Notes under the pieces: model-generated
What the model was told of the DNA's origin: nothing
The model's input: only the letters and a program-made list of their open reading frames with translations
Databases searched by the model: none
Translations under genes and position numbers: made by a program
Part shown: positions 60,073 to 64,000 of the stretch, piece after piece
How the letters are laid out: every line of letters begins with the position of its first letter
Numbering within the stretch: the stretch's first letter is position 1
Assembly (NCBI RefSeq): GCF_001591405.1
Contig: NZ_BCUV01000006.1
Location: forward strand, 310,001-374,000
From: Janibacter terrae NBRC 107853
Lineage (GTDB): Bacteria > Actinomycetota > Actinomycetes > Actinomycetales > Dermatophilaceae
DNA length: 64,000 bases
Direction of reading: 5' to 3'

Positions 60073-61292
60073 GCGCGAGCGCGCTGCGCGACCGGGCCGC
60101 CGCGCTCGACGCGGCCGACCCCCTTCGGCACTGCCGTGACCTGTACCTGCCGTCCGCGGGCCTCGTCGCCTACCTCGACGGCAACTCGCTCGGTCGGCCG
60201 CTGAGGGCCACCGCGGAGCGGATCACGCACCTCGTCGAGCACGAGTGGGCCGACCGACTCATCCGCTCCTGGGACGAGCGGTGGATGGAGCTGCCGCTGC
60301 GGCTCGGCGACCGCATCGGCGAGGTCTGCCTCGGCGCCGCACCCGGCCAGACCGTCGTCGGTGACTCCACGACCGTCATGCTCTACAAGCTCCTGCGCGC
60401 GGCCGTCGCCGCTGCCGGCCCCGACCGACCGGAGATCGTGCTCGACTCGGAGAACTTCCCCACCGATCGCTATGTGGCGCAAGGCATCGCGGCCGAGACC
60501 GGGGCACGTCTCGTGTGGCTCGAGCCGGACCCGGCGAAGGGGGTCACCCCCGACCTCGTGGCCGGCGCGCTCACCGAGCGCACCGGCGTCGTCCTGCTCT
60601 CGCACGCCGCGTACAAGTCGGCCTGGGTCGCCGACCTGCGGGCGATCACCGCCCTCGCGCACGACGCGGGCGCCCTGGTCCTGTGGGACCTCTGCCACTC
60701 CGTCGGCGTGCTGCCGTGCGACCTCGACGCGCAGGGCGTCGACCTCGCCGTGGGGTGCACCTACAAGTTCCTCGGCGGCGGGCCCGGCGCCCCGGCCTTC
60801 GGCTACGTCGCGGCCCGGCACCAGCGCACGCTGCGGCAGCCGATCCAGGGGTGGATGGGGCACGCCGAGCCCTTCGTCATGGGGCCGGGCTACGAGGCCG
60901 GGGCGGGGATGCGCGGGTTCATCTCCGGCACCCCGCCGGTGCTCGGGATGGTCGGGATCGAGGACACGGTCGACCTCATCGCGTCGGTGGGGCTGGATGC
61001 GGTGCGGGACAAGGCGACCCGTCTCGGACGCTTCGTCATCGACGCCGTCGACGACACCCTCGCCGAGCACGGGGTGCGGGTCGTCTCGCCGCGGGAGGAC
61101 GCCGACCGCGGCGGGCACGTGACGATCGGCCACCCGCGGTTCCGCGAGGTCTACCGCGAGCTGTGGGCGGCCGACGTCGTGCCGGACTTCCGCGAGCCCG
61201 ACGGGATCCGGCTCGGGCTCTCACCGCTCAGCACGTCGTACGGCGAGGTCGCCGAGGCGCTGCTGCGGATCGGCGAGGCGCTCAGCCGCTGA
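60069..61292 (+). CDS. kynU: Kynureninase
   Basis: A 407-residue PLP enzyme that cleaves kynurenine to anthranilate and alanine. [60 protein letters not shown], and [20 protein letters not shown] with the PLP lysine are present. GTG 60069 overlaps the dioxygenase stop by 4 bases. The 3' end overlaps the convergent hydrolase gene by 11 bases. Confidence 0.94.
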   Translation: MSASALRDRAAALDAADPLRHCRDLYLPSAGLVAYLDGNSLGRPLRATAERITHLVEHEWADRLIRSWDERWMELPLRLGDRIGEVCLGAAPGQTVVGDSTTVMLYKLLRAAVAAAGPDRPEIVLDSENFPTDRYVAQGIAAETGARLVWLEPDPAKGVTPDLVAGALTERTGVVLLSHAAYKSAWVADLRAITALAHDAGALVLWDLCHSVGVLPCDLDAQGVDLAVGCTYKFLGGGPGAPAFGYVAARHQRTLRQPIQGWMGHAEPFVMGPGYEAGAGMRGFISGTPPVLGMVGIEDTVDLIASVGLDAVRDKATRLGRFVIDAVDDTLAEHGVRVVSPREDADRGGHVTIGHPRFREVYRELWAADVVPDFREPDGIRLGLSPLSTSYGEVAEALLRIGEALSR

Positions 61293-62016
61293 CGGCGTCG
61301 AGCACCGCCGGCCAGTGCGGCGAGGTCGGGTCGACCGGGTCGAAGTGGTCGGCCCCTAGCAGCACCGTGCGCTCCCACCCCTGCGACTGACGAAGGGGGA
61401 CGGTCCCGTCCGCGTCGCCGTGGAGGACGTGGATCCGTTGCGCCGCAACGGGATCGGCGGTGCGCAGCCGCGTGGGGTCGAGGCGCGCGTAGAGCGCGGG
61501 GGCCTCCTCGGGCGACGCGCCGACCCAGTCGAGGACTGCGTCGCTGCCCAGGTGCTCCGCAACGGCGGCGTCGAAGTCGGCGACGGGCGCCAGGGCGACG
61601 GCCCGCGTCGCGGGCAGGTGCGCCTGCAGCACCCGCCACATGACGAGCGCCCCGCCGGCACTGTGGCCGACCCACGCGGCGACGTCGTGACCCGCGCCGC
61701 GCAGGTGGGCGTCGAGGGCAGCGAGGTCGGTCGTCGTGGCCTCGGGGTCGCCGGGCACCCGACGGTACTCGGCCAGGGCGACGCGCCACCCGGCGCTCGC
61801 CAGTGCCGCGGCCATGGGTCGGGCGTGCGCCCGGTCCACTCCGGGGCGGAAGTAGCCCCCGTGGACGACGACGAGGGTGCGCGGGGCCGGGTCGGCGGTG
61901 GCCGGTGCGAGGACCTCGACGAGCTGGTCGGGCCCTGGCCCGTACGCCGTGGCGGCGCGGCCTGCGCCGCCTCCGTCACTCTGGAGGCGGCGCAGGGTCT
62001 CGTCCTCGGTGCTCAC
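61282..62016 (-). CDS. Alpha/beta hydrolase, probable kynurenine formamidase
   Basis: A 244-residue hydrolase. VVVHGGYFRPGVDRAHARPM holds the HGGxx oxyanion motif seen in kynurenine formamidases, AAWVGHSAGGALVMWRVLQA the nucleophile serine, and VLLGADHFDPVDP the catalytic histidine. The location beside tryptophan dioxygenase and kynureninase supports formamidase, which would complete the route from tryptophan to anthranilate. It is on the opposite strand. Specificity inferred. Confidence 0.75.
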   Translation of the reverse strand: MSTEDETLRRLQSDGGGAGRAATAYGPGPDQLVEVLAPATADPAPRTLVVVHGGYFRPGVDRAHARPMAAALASAGWRVALAEYRRVPGDPEATTTDLAALDAHLRGAGHDVAAWVGHSAGGALVMWRVLQAHLPATRAVALAPVADFDAAVAEHLGSDAVLDWVGASPEEAPALYARLDPTRLRTADPVAAQRIHVLHGDADGTVPLRQSQGWERTVLLGADHFDPVDPTSPHWPAVLDAVSG

Positions 62017-62019
62017 CGG

Positions 62020-62727
62020 TCAGACCCCGAGGTAGGCCTGCTGCACCGCAGGGTCGTCAGCCAGGTCGGCGGCGGGACCGGAGAGGACCACCCTGCCCTC
62101 CGCGAGGACGTACCCGGTGGTCGCGATCCTCAGCGCGGATCGCGCGTTCTGCTCTGCGAGCAGGACACCGATGCCCTCCCGGTTGATCCCGACGATGGCG
62201 TCGAAGACCTGCTGCGTGATGAGCGGTGCCAGCCCCATCGACGGCTCGTCGAGGATGAGCATCTTCGGGTCCGACATCAGCGCACGACCGATGGCCACCA
62301 TCTGCTGCTGCCCGCCCGAGAGGGAGCCCGCGTTCTGGTGGCTCTTGTCGCGCAGGACGGGGAAGAGATCGTAGGTGCGCGCGAGGAGCTCACGCACGCG
62401 CTTCCTGTCCCGTCGACCGACGTAGGCACCGAGCGTGAGGTTCTTCTCCACCGACATCCGTGGGAAGAGGTGGCGTCCCTCGGGGCAGTGCGCGAGCCCC
62501 CTGCGCACGATCGTCGCCGGTCGGGCCCGGGTGGTCTCCTCTCCGTCGAACTCCACGCGTCCGCTGGTCGGCCGCAGGATGCCGCTCACCGTGCGGAAGA
62601 GCGTCGACTTCCCTGACCCGTTGGCGCCCAGGATGACCGTCAGCTCACCCGCCGGTGCGGTGATGTCGACCGAGTGCAGGACGTTGCCCGCGCCGTACCC
62701 GGCGCTCAGGCCGGTGATGCTCATCAT
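62020..62727 (-). CDS. livF: Branched-chain amino acid-type ABC transporter ATPase (LivF-like)
   Basis: A 235-residue ATPase. VILGANGSGKSTLFRTVSGI is Walker A, GSLSGGQQQMVAIGRALMSD the signature, and MLILDEPSMGLAPLITQQVF Walker B, with LLAEQNARSALRIATTGYVL typical of LivF. ATG 62727 overlaps the LivG-like stop by 4 bases. Substrate may be an amino acid, urea or another amide; no binding protein is in the window. Confidence 0.88.
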   Translation of the reverse strand: MMSITGLSAGYGAGNVLHSVDITAPAGELTVILGANGSGKSTLFRTVSGILRPTSGRVEFDGEETTRARPATIVRRGLAHCPEGRHLFPRMSVEKNLTLGAYVGRRDRKRVRELLARTYDLFPVLRDKSHQNAGSLSGGQQQMVAIGRALMSDPKMLILDEPSMGLAPLITQQVFDAIVGINREGIGVLLAEQNARSALRIATTGYVLAEGRVVLSGPAADLADDPAVQQAYLGV

Positions 62728-63506
62728 GATGCTGCTCCTGCCGCGCCCGCGTCGGCACCGAGGTAGGCCTCGATGACGAGCGGATCGTTCCTGATCTCCT
62801 CCGGGGTGCCCATGGCGATGCGTTGACCGTGGTCCAGGACGACGATCTGGTCGGCCAAGTTCATCACCATCGACATCTTGTGCTCGACGAGGCAGACGGT
62901 GATCCCGCGGGCGACGATCTGCCGGATGAGCATCCCGAAGGACTCCGTCTCCTCGTCGGTGGTCCCGGCGGCGGGCTCGTCGAGGAGCAGCAGGACCGGC
63001 TCGGTGGCGAGCGCCTGGGCGATCGAGATCCGCTTCTGCGCCTCCTGCGGGAGGGTGGAGGCGATCTCGTCCCTCAGGTGCGCCGCGCCGACGAACTCGA
63101 GCTCGCTCATCGACCTCGCGAGGCTGCGCCGCTCGTCCCGCCGGTGCCGCGGCGTGTGCAGCACCGCGTCGAGCGCGTTGGACGTCGAGCGCACGACGCT
63201 GGCGGCCCGCACGTTGTCCAGGACGGTGGCACCCTCGAAGAGGTGCGTCGTCTGGAAGGTCCGGGCGATGCCCTCCCGCACCGTCTGGTGCGGGTGCATG
63301 CCGGTGATGTCCTTGCCCCGGAAGGTCACGGTGCCGGAGGTCGGCCGGTAGAACCCCGCGAGCAGGTTGAACAAGGTCGACTTGCCAGCGCCGTTGGGTC
63401 CGATGATCGCCGTGACGCAGCCCTCCGGGACGTCGAAGTCGACGTCCTTGACCGCGTCCAGGCCACCGAAGGCCTTGCCGAGCCCACGTACCTCGAGCAA
63501 CATCAC
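62724..63506 (-). CDS. livG: Branched-chain amino acid-type ABC transporter ATPase (LivG-like)
   Basis: A 260-residue ATPase: AIIGPNGAGKSTLFNLLAGF, signature region LPQEAQKRISIAQALATEPV, LLLLDEPAAGTTDEETESFG and VCLVEHKMSMVMNLADQIVV. The signature is a divergent PQEAQKR where LSGGQQR is usual, but this variant is seen in LivG. The C-terminal APEI/IRN-DPLVIEAYLG ending is typical. Overlaps both neighbours by 4 bases. Confidence 0.88.
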   Translation of the reverse strand: MMLLEVRGLGKAFGGLDAVKDVDFDVPEGCVTAIIGPNGAGKSTLFNLLAGFYRPTSGTVTFRGKDITGMHPHQTVREGIARTFQTTHLFEGATVLDNVRAASVVRSTSNALDAVLHTPRHRRDERRSLARSMSELEFVGAAHLRDEIASTLPQEAQKRISIAQALATEPVLLLLDEPAAGTTDEETESFGMLIRQIVARGITVCLVEHKMSMVMNLADQIVVLDHGQRIAMGTPEEIRNDPLVIEAYLGADAGAAGAAS

Positions 63507-64000
63507 AGTCCCCTCTCCGTCGTGGTCGAGGCGACGGCGGCCTCGGGTGGCGAGGATCTGCGCCGTCGTCCCGCGATGAACTCGTTGAGGTACCCGACGA
63601 TCCCACGCGGGGCGAAGATGACGAGCAGGACGATGATCGGGCCGAGCACGATGAAGCGGTAGGCCTCGAGATCCTGCAGCATCTCGAAGAGGAAGGCCAC
63701 GAGGACGCTGCCGACGATCGGTCCCATGACCGTCCCCATCCCGCCGATGAGCAGGAAGAGGAGGAACTGGAAGGTCAGGTCGATCGACGCGGAGTCGGCG
63801 CCGATGAAGCCGTTGAGCGTGGCGAAGAGCCCGCCCGCCAGACCGGCCGTGCCCGCCGAGGCGGTGTAGGCCAGCTGCTTGCTCACGCCGACGTTGACCC
63901 CGATGGACTTCGCCAGGTCCTCAGAGGTGCGGATGGCCACGAGCGAGCGTCCCGCGTTGGAGCCGAGGATCGCGTGCGTCGTGTACGCCGCTCCGGCGAG
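63503..64000 (-). CDS. livM: Branched-chain amino acid-type ABC permease (LivM-like), N-terminus cut
   Basis: The last 165 residues are visible, reading in from the right edge. RSLVAIRTSEDLAKSIGVNV is the conserved permease loop. FLLFLLIGGMGTVMGPIVGS follows, then IIVLLVIFAPRGIVGYLNEF, all typical of LivM. The N-terminal half lies outside the window. Overlaps the LivG-like start by 4 bases, so one operon. Confidence 0.85.
   Translation of the reverse strand, partial: LAGAAYTTHAILGSNAGRSLVAIRTSEDLAKSIGVNVGVSKQLAYTASAGTAGLAGGLFATLNGFIGADSASIDLTFQFLLFLLIGGMGTVMGPIVGSVLVAFLFEMLQDLEAYRFIVLGPIIVLLVIFAPRGIVGYLNEFIAGRRRRSSPPEAAVASTTTERGL

Overview
The window is high-GC, densely packed actinobacterial chromosome. 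Frequent GTG starts, 4-base ATGA/GTGA gene overlaps, an actinobacterial gene set (DUF6318 lipoprotein, DUF6153, PucR, TspO fusion, ScoMcrA-type domain) and a short palindromic repeat family suggest Actinomycetota, perhaps Intrasporangiaceae (Janibacter-like). The genus is an inference from gene content only. I see no rRNA, tRNA or CRISPR array.

Region 1 (1-31 kb) is a defence island interrupted by metabolic genes. The left edge cuts a Wadjet-type jetA (DUF3375) gene preceded on the same strand by a vapBC-like toxin-antitoxin pair with a palindromic operator. Next come a tandem Imm33 orphan immunity-like protein, a fold-III PLP enzyme, an array of palindromic repeats, a Lon-substrate-domain protein, a ParE-like toxin broken by one stop codon, and a decayed IS3 element. 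The core of the island is a tightly coupled minus-strand operon (19.7 to 7.2 kb): type III-like restriction helicase, beta-class methyltransferase, OLD/TOPRIM ATPase-nuclease, DUF262-DUF1524 protein, and a UvrD helicase with a PD-(D/E)XK domain that is split by a 4-bp duplication. Divergent from it run a DUF2075 nuclease-helicase, an EVE-HNH endonuclease and a MazG-like pyrophosphohydrolase. A ScoMcrA-head-domain protein (26 kb) and an HTH-MntA/HepT pair (30 kb) extend the island.

Region 2 (23-44 kb) is mixed metabolism. It holds a YeeE/YedE sulfur transporter behind a palindromic operator, and an Nramp-like transporter without the usual metal ligands, divergent from a GntR regulator and a DUF1989 protein. 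Then follow flavin and NAD(P) oxidoreductases, a three-gene set (acyl-CoA dehydrogenase, PIG-L deacetylase-methyltransferase fusion, glycosyltransferase), an old-yellow-enzyme, a PucR regulator, an FAD monooxygenase, a Tat-exported M20 peptidase and a lipoprotein/secreted protein pair.

Region 3 (44.5-52.6 kb) is a divergon. A six-gene minus-strand operon for lipid or membrane modification (FAD oxidoreductase, DUF1365, cyclopropane-synthase-like enzyme, SDR, CPBP protease, SDR-TspO fusion) faces an SRPBCC protein and a CarH/LitR-type B12-binding MerR regulator with the W-x9-EH signature. The shared promoter carries TTGTyCAA repeats 11 bp apart. Light control is inferred.

Region 4 (52.6-64 kb) holds an IclR regulator with twin operators before homogentisate dioxygenase, a probable copper-linked DUF6153-DUF305-DUF411 set with a poly-C frameshift, two MFS transporters, a kynurenine pathway trio (tryptophan dioxygenase, kynureninase, formamidase-like hydrolase), and a branched-chain amino-acid-type ABC transporter cut by the right edge.
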